A stretch of 64,000 nucleotides of DNA, taken from positions 620,001 to 684,000 of the forward strand of contig NZ_JANWGH010000001.1 in assembly GCF_024919275.1 (NCBI RefSeq), in the 5' to 3' direction. A program made the translations under genes and the position numbers. This document shows, piece by piece, positions 34,647 to 43,561 of this stretch. This DNA is from Algoriphagus limi (GTDB taxonomy: Bacteria; Bacteroidota; Bacteroidia; Cytophagales; Cyclobacteriaceae). Position 1 is the first letter of the stretch. Each line of letters begins with the position of its first letter. The notes beneath the pieces are model-generated. The model ran no database searches. It saw nothing but the letters and a program-made list of their open reading frames with translations, and was not told the DNA's origin.

Positions 34647-35456
34647 ATGGACATCATTATTGTTATAGGGTATTTAGCTGCTATTCTCATTGGAGTCAGT
34701 TTAGGACTTATTGGAGGCGGTGGATCGATTTTGACTGTACCGGTATTGGTATATATTCTTCATATCGATCCAGTTTTGGCTACGGCCTATTCTCTATTTG
34801 TAGTGGGCACCACCTCTTTGGTAGGAGCCGGAAACTACATGCGACAAGGATTAGTGGATTATAAAACCGCTGTTGTTTTTGCGATTCCATCCTTTATTGC
34901 CGTTTTCTTAACCAGAAAATTCTTAGTGCCTTGGTTGCCTGATCCATTGTTTTCTGTCGGAGAAATGGAGATTACTAAGAATGTGGGAATCATGGTGTTT
35001 TTTGCGATCATCATGCTTGCTGCATCTTATTCCATGATAAAAGGCAAGAAAAAAGGGTCTGAAGAAGAAGGAGAAGGTGAAGTGAAATTTAACATTCCGA
35101 TGATTGCCTTAGAAGGATCTGTTGTAGGAGTTATCACCGGTATAGTTGGTGCAGGTGGTGGATTCTTGATTATCCCTGCATTGGTTCTATTGGCTAGACT
35201 TCCTATGAAACTTGCTGTTGGTACTTCTTTGTTAATCATTGCTGCCAAATCCTTGATTGGATTCTTGGGAGACTTAGGTAACCAAACCATTGATTGGAAA
35301 ATGCTGTTGATATTTACCGGACTATCTGTAGTCGGTATCTTTATTGGTAGCACCCTGTCCAAAAAGATCAACGACAAAGCTTTGAAGAAAGGCTTTGGAT
35401 GGTTTGTCTTGGTGATGGGAATTTATATCATTGGAAAAGAATTACTGAGTTTATAA
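34647..35456 (+). CDS. TauE/SafE-family sulfite/sulfur-compound exporter
   Basis: 269 residues with eight membrane segments in two homologous halves. Each half starts with the family glycine motif (GVSLGLIGGGGSILTVPVL near residue 16; GVITGIVGAGGGFLIIPAL near 165). A charged loop KGKKKGSEEEGEGE separates the halves. Family members export sulfite or other sulfur anions, or other organic anions. The SQR/rhodanese neighbours and shared operator support a sulfur role. Confidence 0.92.
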   Translation: MDIIIVIGYLAAILIGVSLGLIGGGGSILTVPVLVYILHIDPVLATAYSLFVVGTTSLVGAGNYMRQGLVDYKTAVVFAIPSFIAVFLTRKFLVPWLPDPLFSVGEMEITKNVGIMVFFAIIMLAASYSMIKGKKKGSEEEGEGEVKFNIPMIALEGSVVGVITGIVGAGGGFLIIPALVLLARLPMKLAVGTSLLIIAAKSLIGFLGDLGNQTIDWKMLLIFTGLSVVGIFIGSTLSKKINDKALKKGFGWFVLVMGIYIIGKELLSL

Positions 35457-35462
35457 ATAGGA

Positions 35463-36341
35463 ATGTTGGAAAAGTATTTCAAAATTTTTCTTGACGGGTA
35501 TTACGGGTATTGGAATTATTTAAAAAGTGAAATCCTCTATCCATCCTGGCACAATTACTTCTATTGGTTAGTAAGCCTTTCCTTGGTTGTTTGGCTTCTA
35601 GAAATAGTCTTCCCTTGGCGTAAAAACCAGCCAATTTTCCGAAAGGATTTTTGGCTGGATGCCTTTTACATGTTCTTTAATTTCTTCCTCTTCTCGCTTA
35701 TTGTTTATAATTCGTTGAGTAATGTGGTGGTTGAGGCATTCAATGATTTCTTGGGGCTATTTGGGGTTACTAATCTTGTGGCTATTGAGGTGGCAACCTG
35801 GCCAACATGGGCTCAGTTTTTACTGATGTTCCTTGTAGCCGATTTTATTCAATGGAATACCCATAGACTTTTGCATCATGTGCCTTGGTTATGGGAATTC
35901 CATAAAGTACACCATTCGGTAGAACAAATGGGTTTTGCTGCTCATCTTCGATACCATTGGATGGAGACGATTGTCTACAAATCCATTCAATACATCCCGC
36001 TTGCGATGATTGGTTTTGGGCTGGATGACTTCTTTATCTTGCATATTTTCACCATTGCAATCGGTCATTTGAATCACGCTAATGTGAAAATATCCTACGG
36101 ACCATTAAAATACATTTTGAATAACCCTATCATGCATTTGTGGCATCATGCTAAGCATCTTCCTGAAGGAAGTCACGGGGTTAATTTTGGCATTTCATTG
36201 AGCTTGTGGGATTATTTGTTTGGGACCGCATACATTCCAAATGAAGGTAGAGATGAACCTCTAGGCTTCGAAAAAATTGAAGAATTTCCAAAGACCTTCT
36301 GGTCTCAAATCACCTACCCATGGCTGCGAAAGAAGAAATAA
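35463..36341 (+). CDS. Sterol desaturase/fatty acid hydroxylase-family protein
   Basis: 292 residues, membrane di-iron family: several membrane segments and the histidine clusters HRLLHH (about 138-143), HKVHH (about 153-157) and HLWHHAKH (about 222-229), all needed for the di-iron centre. Substrate unknown (lipid or hopanoid-like). It begins six bases after the TauE/SafE gene, so it is in the sulfur-linked operon; the link of a lipid hydroxylase to sulfide handling is unexplained. Confidence 0.9.
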   Translation: MLEKYFKIFLDGYYGYWNYLKSEILYPSWHNYFYWLVSLSLVVWLLEIVFPWRKNQPIFRKDFWLDAFYMFFNFFLFSLIVYNSLSNVVVEAFNDFLGLFGVTNLVAIEVATWPTWAQFLLMFLVADFIQWNTHRLLHHVPWLWEFHKVHHSVEQMGFAAHLRYHWMETIVYKSIQYIPLAMIGFGLDDFFILHIFTIAIGHLNHANVKISYGPLKYILNNPIMHLWHHAKHLPEGSHGVNFGISLSLWDYLFGTAYIPNEGRDEPLGFEKIEEFPKTFWSQITYPWLRKKK

Positions 36342-36574
36342 AACAAACAAATCCACTTAATAATTGGGGTACAGTCATTATTCTATCCATGACCTTGGGA
36401 TTAGCTCCATTTTTCCCAGAACCTCATTTCTTTGGTAAAGTTCGATGGGTAATGGGTGGTGCCGTTGGAATGAAACTGATCGATTGGGGAGACTTGGTTT
36501 TTCATGGGTTTCCATGGGTATTATTAGCTCGACTTAGCATCATTACACTTCGTAAAAAATTTGCCAAGGCCTGA
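36320..36574 (+). CDS. Small membrane protein of the sulfur cluster
   Basis: 84 residues with two hydrophobic segments (GTVIILSMTLGLAPFFP; FPWVLLARLSIITL). Its start overlaps the hydroxylase gene by 22 bases, implying coupling. Family not recognised; the conserved-looking core NNWGTVIILSMTLGLAPF suggests a real gene rather than a chance frame. Confidence 0.7.
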   Translation: MAAKEEIKQTNPLNNWGTVIILSMTLGLAPFFPEPHFFGKVRWVMGGAVGMKLIDWGDLVFHGFPWVLLARLSIITLRKKFAKA

Positions 36575-36578
36575 TTAT

Positions 36579-36592
36579 GTGATTTTGATTAC
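36579..36592. promoter_or_regulatory. Operator 4, GTGAT-N4-ATTAC (rhodanese gene)
   Basis: Inverted repeat with one mismatch between arms, centred 30.5 bases before the rhodanese -7 element, the same spacing as operator 3. Confidence 0.65.
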
Positions 36593-36615
36593 TGCGAATG
36601 CCTATTCAGATAAGG

Positions 36616-36623
36616 TAATTTTG
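36616..36623 (+). promoter_or_regulatory. Promoter -7 element (TAATTTTG) for the rhodanese gene
   Basis: Exact TAnnTTTG match, 31 bases before the start. It gives the rhodanese its own transcript start even though upstream genes run the same way. Confidence 0.65.
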
Positions 36624-36653
36624 TAGCAGTTCTTAAAATTGAAATATACAACC

Positions 36654-36989
36654 ATGTTTGACTTCTTTAAATCAAAACCTAAAAACTATGAAGACATCTC
36701 AGTGGGAGAATTCCACGATCTGATGCTTCAAAAAGATACCGTAATTCTAGATGTGCGCACCGCGGGTGAGTTTTCCTCTGGGAAACTCCGAGGCGCAAGA
36801 AACATCGATATCATGTCGCGAAACTTCGTAGAGCAAATTAAAAACCTTCCAAAGGATAAGACTTATTTGGTTTATTGTCGAAGTGGAAACCGTAGCGGGC
36901 AGGCCTGTGAGATTATGTCAGATATGGGTTTCACTAATTTGAAAAATATGGCTCGTGGTATTATGAGCTGGCCATTTGAAGTGGTATAA
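36654..36989 (+). CDS. Rhodanese-domain sulfurtransferase
   Basis: 111 residues from ATG 36654 (an in-frame TTG at 36639 is less likely). Single rhodanese domain: VILDVRTAGEFSSGKLRGARNI split at residues 30-50, catalytic Cys75 in the loop YCRSGNRSG. It would carry sulfane sulfur, for example persulfide made by SQR. It ends in a strong terminator. Confidence 0.92.
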   Translation: MFDFFKSKPKNYEDISVGEFHDLMLQKDTVILDVRTAGEFSSGKLRGARNIDIMSRNFVEQIKNLPKDKTYLVYCRSGNRSGQACEIMSDMGFTNLKNMARGIMSWPFEVV

Positions 36990-36993
36990 AAAG

Positions 36994-37020
36994 AAAGCGG
37001 GCTTAGAGCCCGCTTTTTTT
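36994..37020. terminator. Strong terminator after the rhodanese gene
   Basis: Stem AAAGCGGGCT/AGCCCGCTTT with a three-base loop and seven Ts; the minus strand also has T-rich sequence, so it can serve the convergent DUF2805 gene as well. Confidence 0.9.
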
Positions 37021-37303
37021 ATCTTTTTGAAATTTTATTATCACTGATCGAACGTTGTCGGCTGCATTTAAATCGGGAAGAAACTACATTTGACATTTTT
37101 GAATGCTTTGTAACTCTTCCTTGAACACGAGCTCGCCACATACGAAAACTACTGGCTTTCATATTTTTTCTCATGAGAGAAATGACTTCTGATTCACTCA
37201 AACCAAACTGATTTTCGATGGCTTCAAATGGCGTCCGATCTTCCCAAGCCATTTCGATGACTCGATCTATATCTTCCTCTGAAATCATGGATATTTTCTT
37301 CAT
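37019..37303 (-). CDS. DUF2805/TIGR03643-family protein
   Basis: 94 residues: [57 protein letters not shown] (written as two parts of one conserved region, residues 8-68), then a basic tail. A short helical DNA-binding-like protein. It is a well-known neighbour of photolyase/cryptochrome genes, and here is divergent from one with only 39 bases between the starts. Function unknown. Confidence 0.88.
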   Translation of the reverse strand: MKKISMISEEDIDRVIEMAWEDRTPFEAIENQFGLSESEVISLMRKNMKASSFRMWRARVQGRVTKHSKMSNVVSSRFKCSRQRSISDNKISKR

Positions 37304-37342
37304 GTATTAAAAACCATCTTTCGGCCCAGTGGTTTTATTTCC

Positions 37343-38812
37343 GTGCAAAAAATTTCCATTGTTTGGCTTAAAAGAGATCTGCGCCTTCATGATCATCCTC
37401 CTTTGTGGAATGCAATCAAAGCAGGGTATCCAGTCTTAGTTCTTTATGTTTTTGAACCCTCCCTGATTCATGCACCTCAAAGTGATGAGAGGCATTGGCG
37501 TTTTGTGTGGGAAAGTTTACAAGATTTAAATAGTCAATTGGAGCCATATCAGGCTTCAATAGAAATTTTCAATTCAGAAGTAATCGATGTCCTGAAAAAA
37601 ATTGTCGAAGAATATCAGATTCAGGAAGTTTATTCTCATCAAGAAACGGGAATAGGAATCACTTTTGAAAGGGATAAACAAGTTTCCAAATTTTTAAAGG
37701 AGCATAACATTGATTGGTTTGAATTTTCACAACAGGGAGTGCAAAGGACTAGAAAAAATCGAAAAGGTTGGAGAGAAAATTGGTTTGCTTATGCAAAAGC
37801 GCCTATTAAGAAAATCGATTTGAACAAAGTTCAATTTTTCTCATTATCAAAAGATTTTCAAGAAAAAGTTCAGCAACATCCAATTCCAGAATCTTGGAAA
37901 GCCCCTAATCCTAAAATGCAAAAAGGAGGAGAGCGAATGGGATGGCGGTACCTTAAGAGCTTTTTGGATGATCGGGTAAAAAACTACAACAGACACATTA
38001 GTAAGCCTGAATTGAGTCGAACGGGATGTAGTCGGCTTTCCCCTTATTTAGCCTGGGGATGCTTATCTATTCGGCAAGTTTACCAAGCCTCTGAAGCAAA
38101 GAAGAAGGAAGGAAAAAATATTCGAAACTTCACCAATTTTCAATCTCGATTAAGATGGCATTGTCATTTTATTCAAAAGTTTGAGATGGAGTGTCGAATG
38201 GAATATGAATCGATTAATCGGGGGTTTTTGGAAATCGAGCAAGCTCCTGATTTTGAATTGATTCAAGCTTGGGAAAATGGGAGAACCGGTATCCCTTTGG
38301 TTGACGCCTGTATGCGTTGTTTGATACAAACTGGCTACCTCAATTTTCGAATGAGAGCCATGTTGGTTTCTTTTCTGACTCATCATTTAAATCAAAATTG
38401 GAAGTATGGAGCAGATCATTTAGCTAGGGTGTTTTTGGACTTTGAGCCTGGAATTCATTATCCTCAGATTCAAATGCAAGCAGGTGTAACAGGAATCAAT
38501 ACCGTTCGGGTTTATAATCCCGTCAAGCAATCTCAGGATCATGACCCGGAAGGAGTGTTTATTAAAAAATGGATTCCAGAGCTGGAAAAATTACCAGCTT
38601 CTTTGATTCATGAGCCTTGGAAAATTCCGCCTTTGGAAATGCAAAGTTTGGGATTTGAATTAGGTGTTGACTATCCGTTCCCAATTGTGGATTTGGAGAA
38701 AGCTGCCAAAGAAGCAAGAGATCGGGTCTGGGGAGCTCAAAAACTTCCTCAAGTCAAAAAGGAAGCTCAACGAATTTTAGCTAAACATACCTTACCAAAT
38801 CGATGGGCTTGA
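37343..38812 (+). CDS. FAD-binding photolyase/cryptochrome
   Basis: 489 residues, starting with GTG since the conserved first strand ([17 protein letters not shown]) begins at residue 5 and no ATG precedes it in frame. N-terminal photolyase alpha/beta domain, then the helical FAD domain: [14 protein letters not shown], the [14 protein letters not shown] helix, [30 protein letters not shown] across about 310-345, and the [16 protein letters not shown] region. This bacterial class travels with DUF2805 and DUF2256. It probably repairs UV photoproducts; a sensor role cannot be excluded. Confidence 0.92.
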   Translation: MQKISIVWLKRDLRLHDHPPLWNAIKAGYPVLVLYVFEPSLIHAPQSDERHWRFVWESLQDLNSQLEPYQASIEIFNSEVIDVLKKIVEEYQIQEVYSHQETGIGITFERDKQVSKFLKEHNIDWFEFSQQGVQRTRKNRKGWRENWFAYAKAPIKKIDLNKVQFFSLSKDFQEKVQQHPIPESWKAPNPKMQKGGERMGWRYLKSFLDDRVKNYNRHISKPELSRTGCSRLSPYLAWGCLSIRQVYQASEAKKKEGKNIRNFTNFQSRLRWHCHFIQKFEMECRMEYESINRGFLEIEQAPDFELIQAWENGRTGIPLVDACMRCLIQTGYLNFRMRAMLVSFLTHHLNQNWKYGADHLARVFLDFEPGIHYPQIQMQAGVTGINTVRVYNPVKQSQDHDPEGVFIKKWIPELEKLPASLIHEPWKIPPLEMQSLGFELGVDYPFPIVDLEKAAKEARDRVWGAQKLPQVKKEAQRILAKHTLPNRWA

Positions 38813-38813
38813 T

Positions 38814-38957
38814 ATGAAAAAGCAATTTTTACCAGAAAAAATCTGTCCTGTTTGTAATAGACCATTTTCTTGGAGGAAAAAGTGGGAGAAAAACTGGGAA
38901 CAGGTAAAATATTGCTCAAAAAGATGCTCAGGTGAAGCCAAGAAAAATCACCGATAA
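38814..38957 (+). CDS. DUF2256 small zinc-ribbon-like protein
   Basis: A 47-residue ORF one base after the photolyase stop (TGATATG). It reads [20 protein letters not shown], then KYCSKRC, i.e. CxxC...CxxxC ligands of the DUF2256 family, and a basic tail. It is a typical photolyase-neighbour gene, too short for most gene calls. Its last ten bases overlap the 3' end of the convergent membrane-protein gene. Confidence 0.88.
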   Translation: MKKQFLPEKICPVCNRPFSWRKKWEKNWEQVKYCSKRCSGEAKKNHR

Positions 38958-39595
38958 ACCATGGCGTACCAAGTGATCCAAATTAGTAAGGGGAGGAAAT
39001 AGGAAAGCAGAATCACCCATACAGACTCTTTTATGCTTCTTCTGCTTATTGTATGAAAACCTAGCACCCAAACAAACCCATAGAGCAATTCAAAGAAATT
39101 GATACTTCTGAAAGGATACCTGTACCGTTCTTCCACTTGGTCGTAACCAAATAGACTTAAAAGAGACAAGGGGCGATTCTCTTGGATTTCCAGGTAAGTG
39201 ACTGAATTACCTGGATATAGAAATATCAAAAATCGAAGTAATTCTGGAAGTAGGAATACGATTTCAGCAACCAAGGCAAATTTCCAAAGCTCTTTGTATG
39301 GTACTTTATATCCTAATGCAAAGGCTCCCAACCAAATCAAAAAGGAGACAACTGTAAACTTCCAAAGTAATGCGAAAGGAGTCCAGAGATATTCCAGCGT
39401 ATTGAATATGTAGAAAAAGGTGAAGGCTCCTGAATTCTTTAAATTTTGTGAATCTGGAATTGCTTCTACGATTAATGTGTTGGTAAGAAAGCGCACCAAA
39501 ATGAATAAGAGAACCAAAAGCAAAAAATAAAGTCGTTTATCAAAATCAAGAAGTTCTTGAATTCGTTTGGATAAAGGACTAAGTGTTGGTGCCAT
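38948..39595 (-). CDS. Hypothetical membrane protein
   Basis: 215 residues, not recognised. About five membrane segments ([99 protein letters not shown]). The layout recalls small Yip1-like proteins, but no motif proves it. It overlaps the DUF2256 gene tail to tail. Confidence 0.7.
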   Translation of the reverse strand: MAPTLSPLSKRIQELLDFDKRLYFLLLVLLFILVRFLTNTLIVEAIPDSQNLKNSGAFTFFYIFNTLEYLWTPFALLWKFTVVSFLIWLGAFALGYKVPYKELWKFALVAEIVFLLPELLRFLIFLYPGNSVTYLEIQENRPLSLLSLFGYDQVEERYRYPFRSINFFELLYGFVWVLGFHTISRRSIKESVWVILLSYFLPLLIWITWYAMVYR

Positions 39596-39641
39596 AGAAT
39601 TAAGGTATGTGGAAAGATAGCATATTTATCAGTTTTAGCGG

Positions 39642-39649
39642 TAATTTTG
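39642..39649 (+). promoter_or_regulatory. -7 element (TAATTTTG) directly before the TPR gene
   Basis: Exact TAnnTTTG match that ends five bases before ATG 39655, so transcription would start at or next to the start codon: a leaderless mRNA candidate. Confidence 0.45.
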
Positions 39650-39654
39650 CAGCT

Positions 39655-40869
39655 ATGAGGGGAAAGTTCCAGGTTTTTCTTTTGGTAATCTTTTTTGCAG
39701 CAGCAAATTTGGGTATAAGTAGTAAAGTTTATTCCCAATCGCCGCCCGTGGATAGTCTTTTTGAGACAAAGGTCTCTCCCTATCTATTGTTGGACCGTGG
39801 ACTTCAGTACCGTATTACAAAGTCCATCAATAGCATGTATAATTTTGATTTTGAGACTGCTGAACGGGACTTTAGGGTAATCGCTTACCAATATCCAGAG
39901 CATCCGCTTCCAGAATTCTTAATGGCTTTGGGCTATTGGTGGAGGATTGAGGTAGATGTGACCAATGAAAAGTATGATGACATTTTTCTAAACTATCTGG
40001 ATCGAGCGAATGAAAAAGCTGAACGGCTTTATGATGAAGACCCAACGAATAAAGAAGCTGCTTTTTTTCTAGCAGCTGGGTATGGCTTTAAAGGAAGACT
40101 TTTAGCTGAAAGGAAAAGCTGGACCAAGGCAGCTTGGGCTGGAAAAAATGCCTTAAAATACATGGAAATGAGTCGGGGAGAGGAGGAGTTCAACCCCGAA
40201 TTGCTCTTAGGTGATGCCTTGTTCAATTATTTTGCAGAGTGGATTCCTGAAAATTACCCTTTGTTAAAACCTGTCTTGGCTTTATTTCCAAAGGGTGATA
40301 AAGAGTTGGGATTGCAGCAGTTAGAACAGGTGGCAAGCAATGCCTTTTATACGCGAATTGAAGCCATGTATTTTTTATTCAGGCTCTATGCTTCGGAAGA
40401 AAAGAAGCCTTATGAAGCACTTCGCATATCATCTTATTTACATGAGAAGTTCCCAAATAATCCCTATTTCCACCGATCCTATGCACGGCATTTATATACT
40501 GTGGGGCGCTGGGTCGAAGCAGTGGAAGAATCAGAAGAGATTCTTAATCGGATTGATGAAGGATGGGTAGGGTATGAGTCAAATAGCGGGAGACATGCTG
40601 CCTTTTACCTTGGTCAGTTTGAGGAAAAAATAGGGAATAGGGATCAGGCAAAATATTATTATTTGAAGACCCTTTCCTATGGAGAGGAATCTGAATCCCA
40701 AGAGAGTGGATACTATCTCCATGCTTTGGTTCAATTGGGTCAGATAGCTTTGGAAGAAAATCAAAATAAGCTAGCCAAAGAATATTTCAAGAAAGTCAAG
40801 AAGTACGCAAAGCGAAAACATCCCGCTCATCAGGCTGCAAGAGATTTTATCAAAAAGAATAAACTTTAA
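39655..40869 (+). CDS. Secreted TPR-repeat protein
   Basis: 404 residues from ATG 39655, which begins a signal peptide (FQVFLLVIFFAAANLGISS, cut near VYSQS); an in-frame ATG at 39607 would add 16 residues before it. Tetratricopeptide-like helix pairs run through the protein (SMYNFDFETAERDFRVIAYQ near 50, HLYTVGRWVEAVEESEEIL near 285, EENQNKLAKEYFKKVKKYA near 375). Exported scaffold protein, partner unknown. Confidence 0.8.
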   Translation: MRGKFQVFLLVIFFAAANLGISSKVYSQSPPVDSLFETKVSPYLLLDRGLQYRITKSINSMYNFDFETAERDFRVIAYQYPEHPLPEFLMALGYWWRIEVDVTNEKYDDIFLNYLDRANEKAERLYDEDPTNKEAAFFLAAGYGFKGRLLAERKSWTKAAWAGKNALKYMEMSRGEEEFNPELLLGDALFNYFAEWIPENYPLLKPVLALFPKGDKELGLQQLEQVASNAFYTRIEAMYFLFRLYASEEKKPYEALRISSYLHEKFPNNPYFHRSYARHLYTVGRWVEAVEESEEILNRIDEGWVGYESNSGRHAAFYLGQFEEKIGNRDQAKYYYLKTLSYGEESESQESGYYLHALVQLGQIALEENQNKLAKEYFKKVKKYAKRKHPAHQAARDFIKKNKL

Positions 40870-41039
40870 CTCAAAAGTTTACGTTTTTTACTTTTGTGAC
40901 AAGAGATAATTTGAAAATTCCTGAAAAGATTGAAAGTTTTGAATTATTTCTTTGCCAAAATCGACCGAAAATTGAATAAAATTTCGATTTTTGCCCTCTA
41001 AAAAGGTTTTAACCCTTTTAAAACTTTCATTAAATATTG

Positions 41040-41047
41040 TACATTTG
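41040..41047 (+). promoter_or_regulatory. Promoter -7 element (TACATTTG) for the Lrp/AsnC gene
   Basis: Exact TAnnTTTG match 21 bases before the ATG. The rest of 40870-41067 is AT-rich with no other clear element. Confidence 0.65.
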
Positions 41048-41067
41048 CACCATATTATATTTTGTAT

Positions 41068-41562
41068 ATGCAAGAGAACGTAGATAATAACATCCGAATC
41101 AAGTTTGACAAAATTGACCGAAAAATCCTAGAGATTCTACAGGCCAATGCTAAGATAACCAACGCACAATTGTCCAAGGACATCGGACTTTCCCCGGCGC
41201 CAACGCTTGAGCGCGTGAAGAAATTGGAGCAGTCTGGAATAATTAAAAGTTATCATGCGAAACTTGATCCAGAAAAAATTGGATTGGGTGTGAGCACTTT
41301 TGTTTTGGTCAGCCTAATCGGTCATAACAAGGCAAATATTGATGCCTTTATGAAGGAAATCAACGGTATTCCTGAAGTAATTGAATGTCACCACATCACA
41401 GGTACCGGAGATTTCATCCTTAAAATCATTGCAAAAGACATTACTGCTTATCAAAAGCTAATGTTGGAAAAGGTATCTGAAATCAAAGAGGTGGATTCCA
41501 TGCAATCCATGGTCATTCTTTCTACCTTTAAGGATTCAAAAGTATTGCCAATTCCTGTTTAA
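41068..41562 (+). CDS. Lrp/AsnC-family transcriptional regulator
   Basis: 164 residues from ATG 41068 (an in-frame TTG two codons earlier is not needed). N-terminal helix-turn-helix (KIDRKILEILQANAKITNAQLSKDIGLS region, 12-40) and a C-terminal RAM ligand-binding domain (GIPEVIECHHITGTGDFILKI). It probably senses an amino acid. Single-gene unit with its own terminator. Confidence 0.94.
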   Translation: MQENVDNNIRIKFDKIDRKILEILQANAKITNAQLSKDIGLSPAPTLERVKKLEQSGIIKSYHAKLDPEKIGLGVSTFVLVSLIGHNKANIDAFMKEINGIPEVIECHHITGTGDFILKIIAKDITAYQKLMLEKVSEIKEVDSMQSMVILSTFKDSKVLPIPV

Positions 41563-41585
41563 TAGATTTAATCTCAAATATTGAA

Positions 41586-41611
41586 GGGGTGGCGAAAGTC
41601 ACCCTTTTTTT
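41586..41611 (+). terminator. Rho-independent terminator of the Lrp gene
   Basis: Stem GGGTGGC/GTCACCC closed by a GAAA tetraloop, followed by seven Ts, ending at the next start codon. Confidence 0.9.
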
Positions 41612-42157
41612 ATGCTTATGGATAACCCTTGGAAAACCCTGAAAATCAATCATAAATACGAAAATCCTTGGATCAAATTGGAAGAACATGATATTCTCAA
41701 TCCAGCAGGGAATCCAGGGATTTATGGGAAGGTTCATTTCAAAAATAAAGCCTTGGGAATCATCCCTGTGGATTCTGAAATGCATACCTGGCTGGTAGGG
41801 CAATATCGATACACCTTGGAAGAGTATTCTTGGGAAATTCCAATGGGTGGTGGACTAATTGGTCAAGATATACTTCAAAGTGCACAGCGGGAACTTAAGG
41901 AAGAAACAGGCTTAATTGCTAAAAAATGGACTCAAATCATGAGGATTCATACTTCCAATTCTGTAACGGATGAGGAAGGATTTGTTTTTCTAGCGGAGGA
42001 TTTGATTCAGGAAGAGCCTGAATTTGAAGAAACAGAGGTTCTACAAATCAAAAGAGTTCCCTTTCTGGAAGCATTAGATTGGGTGATGGAAGGAAAAATT
42101 ACCGATGGGATCAGTATTGCCGGTATTTTAAAAGCTGCAAAAATTTTGGGTCTTTAA
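41612..42157 (+). CDS. NUDIX hydrolase
   Basis: 181 residues (a start at 41618, MDNPWKT, is equally possible). The Nudix box reads GGLIGQDILQSAQRELKEETGL with the essential REL-x-EE-x-G part intact; the first Glu position of the consensus is Gln. The N-terminal beta region and WEIPMGGG are like ADP-ribose/nucleoside diphosphate-sugar pyrophosphatases. Its stop abuts the MATE start. Confidence 0.9.
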   Translation: MLMDNPWKTLKINHKYENPWIKLEEHDILNPAGNPGIYGKVHFKNKALGIIPVDSEMHTWLVGQYRYTLEEYSWEIPMGGGLIGQDILQSAQRELKEETGLIAKKWTQIMRIHTSNSVTDEEGFVFLAEDLIQEEPEFEETEVLQIKRVPFLEALDWVMEGKITDGISIAGILKAAKILGL

Positions 42158-43501
42158 ATGAAAATAAAAGAGCATTTTTCGATCACTTTTCATTTGGCCT
42201 ATCCAGTCATTCTTAGCCAATTGGGGCAGGTAATGGTGGGAGTTGCGGATAGCATGATGGTAGGTCAGCTTGGAGCTTTGCCCTTGGCTGCAGCTTCTTT
42301 AGCCAATTCCATATTTTTTGTGTTGATGATGTTTGGGATGGGTGTTTCAATGGGTATTACCCCTTTAGTATCTATAGCAGAGGGAAAAGGAAAGACAAAG
42401 CGAATCGGTCAGCTTTTAAGACATGGCCTTTGGATCAATATTTTTACAGCATTGATTCTGACTTTTATAGTATTGGGGCTTTCCTCTGGGCTTTCTTTTT
42501 TAGATCAACCTGAGGATGTGGTTTCAGCTGCGATTCCTTATCTATTTGTTATTAGCGCATCGCTATTGCCTTTTATGATTTTTCAAGCCTTTAAGCAGTT
42601 TGCGGAAGGCCTGAGTCAAACGAGGCAGGCCATGTATGTCACGATATTTTCCAATTTGGTCAATGTCTTTTTGAATTGGGTTTTGATTTTTGGCAAGCTA
42701 GGATTCCCTGCATTAGGATTGATGGGGGCAGGATGGGCTACACTTATTTCACGGGTCCTGATGGCCGTTTTAATGGCCGCATATGTTCTAGGATCCAAAC
42801 GTTACAAGGGGTTTCAGTTGAAATTGGGTTTTAAAAGTATAAGCTTCCCAATGGTTACCAGGATTTTAAAAATTGGGGTTCCCACTGGTTTCCAGTTTAT
42901 TTTCGAAGTAAGTGCCTTTGGTTCCGCTGCCATTATGATGGGCTGGTTGGGTGTCACCGCTTTAGCTAGTCATCAGATTGCGATCAATTTGGCATCTATC
43001 AGCTATATGATGGCTGCAGGTTTGGGTACTGCCGGAATGGTTCGTGTAAGTAATCAAATTGGAAGGAATGATTTCCAAACCATGCGGGAGGCAGGTATGA
43101 TGGTTTTTGGAATGGTTTTGATCATTATGAGTACCTCGGCTATTCTTTTTATAAGTCTGAAAAACTTTCTTCCTACACTCTATATTGATGATCCGGATGT
43201 GATCGCTACTTCTGCTATTCTTTTGGTAATCGCTGGGATGTTTCAGCTTTCAGATGGAGTTCAGGTGGTAGGTTTGGGTGTTCTTCGAGGGATGGAAGAT
43301 GTTCGTTTCCCAACTTGGTTGACTTTTATTGCCTATTGGATTATTGGTTTGCCACTTGGCTATTTATTGGCATTTGAATTCGGAATGCGTGAACGAGGGA
43401 TTTGGTATGGTTTGTTGATAGGGCTAAGTATGACTGCTATTCTTCTATTTTATCGATTTTACAAATTGAGTCAAAAAGCCATTCAGCTGGGTAAGGTCTA
43501 A
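42158..43501 (+). CDS. MATE-family efflux transporter
   Basis: 447 residues, twelve membrane segments in two related halves. N-terminal LAYPVILSQLGQVMVGVADSMMVGQLG region and GVSMGITPLVSIAEG are MATE features (NorM/DinF-like). Exports organic cations or drugs using a Na+ or H+ gradient. It starts immediately at the NUDIX stop (TAAATG), so they share an mRNA. Confidence 0.93.
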   Translation: MKIKEHFSITFHLAYPVILSQLGQVMVGVADSMMVGQLGALPLAAASLANSIFFVLMMFGMGVSMGITPLVSIAEGKGKTKRIGQLLRHGLWINIFTALILTFIVLGLSSGLSFLDQPEDVVSAAIPYLFVISASLLPFMIFQAFKQFAEGLSQTRQAMYVTIFSNLVNVFLNWVLIFGKLGFPALGLMGAGWATLISRVLMAVLMAAYVLGSKRYKGFQLKLGFKSISFPMVTRILKIGVPTGFQFIFEVSAFGSAAIMMGWLGVTALASHQIAINLASISYMMAAGLGTAGMVRVSNQIGRNDFQTMREAGMMVFGMVLIIMSTSAILFISLKNFLPTLYIDDPDVIATSAILLVIAGMFQLSDGVQVVGLGVLRGMEDVRFPTWLTFIAYWIIGLPLGYLLAFEFGMRERGIWYGLLIGLSMTAILLFYRFYKLSQKAIQLGKV

Positions 43502-43561
43502 AATGTTTTTTCTATTTTTCAGAATAGAAAATCAAAAAACACGTACCTAATTTAATTCCTT

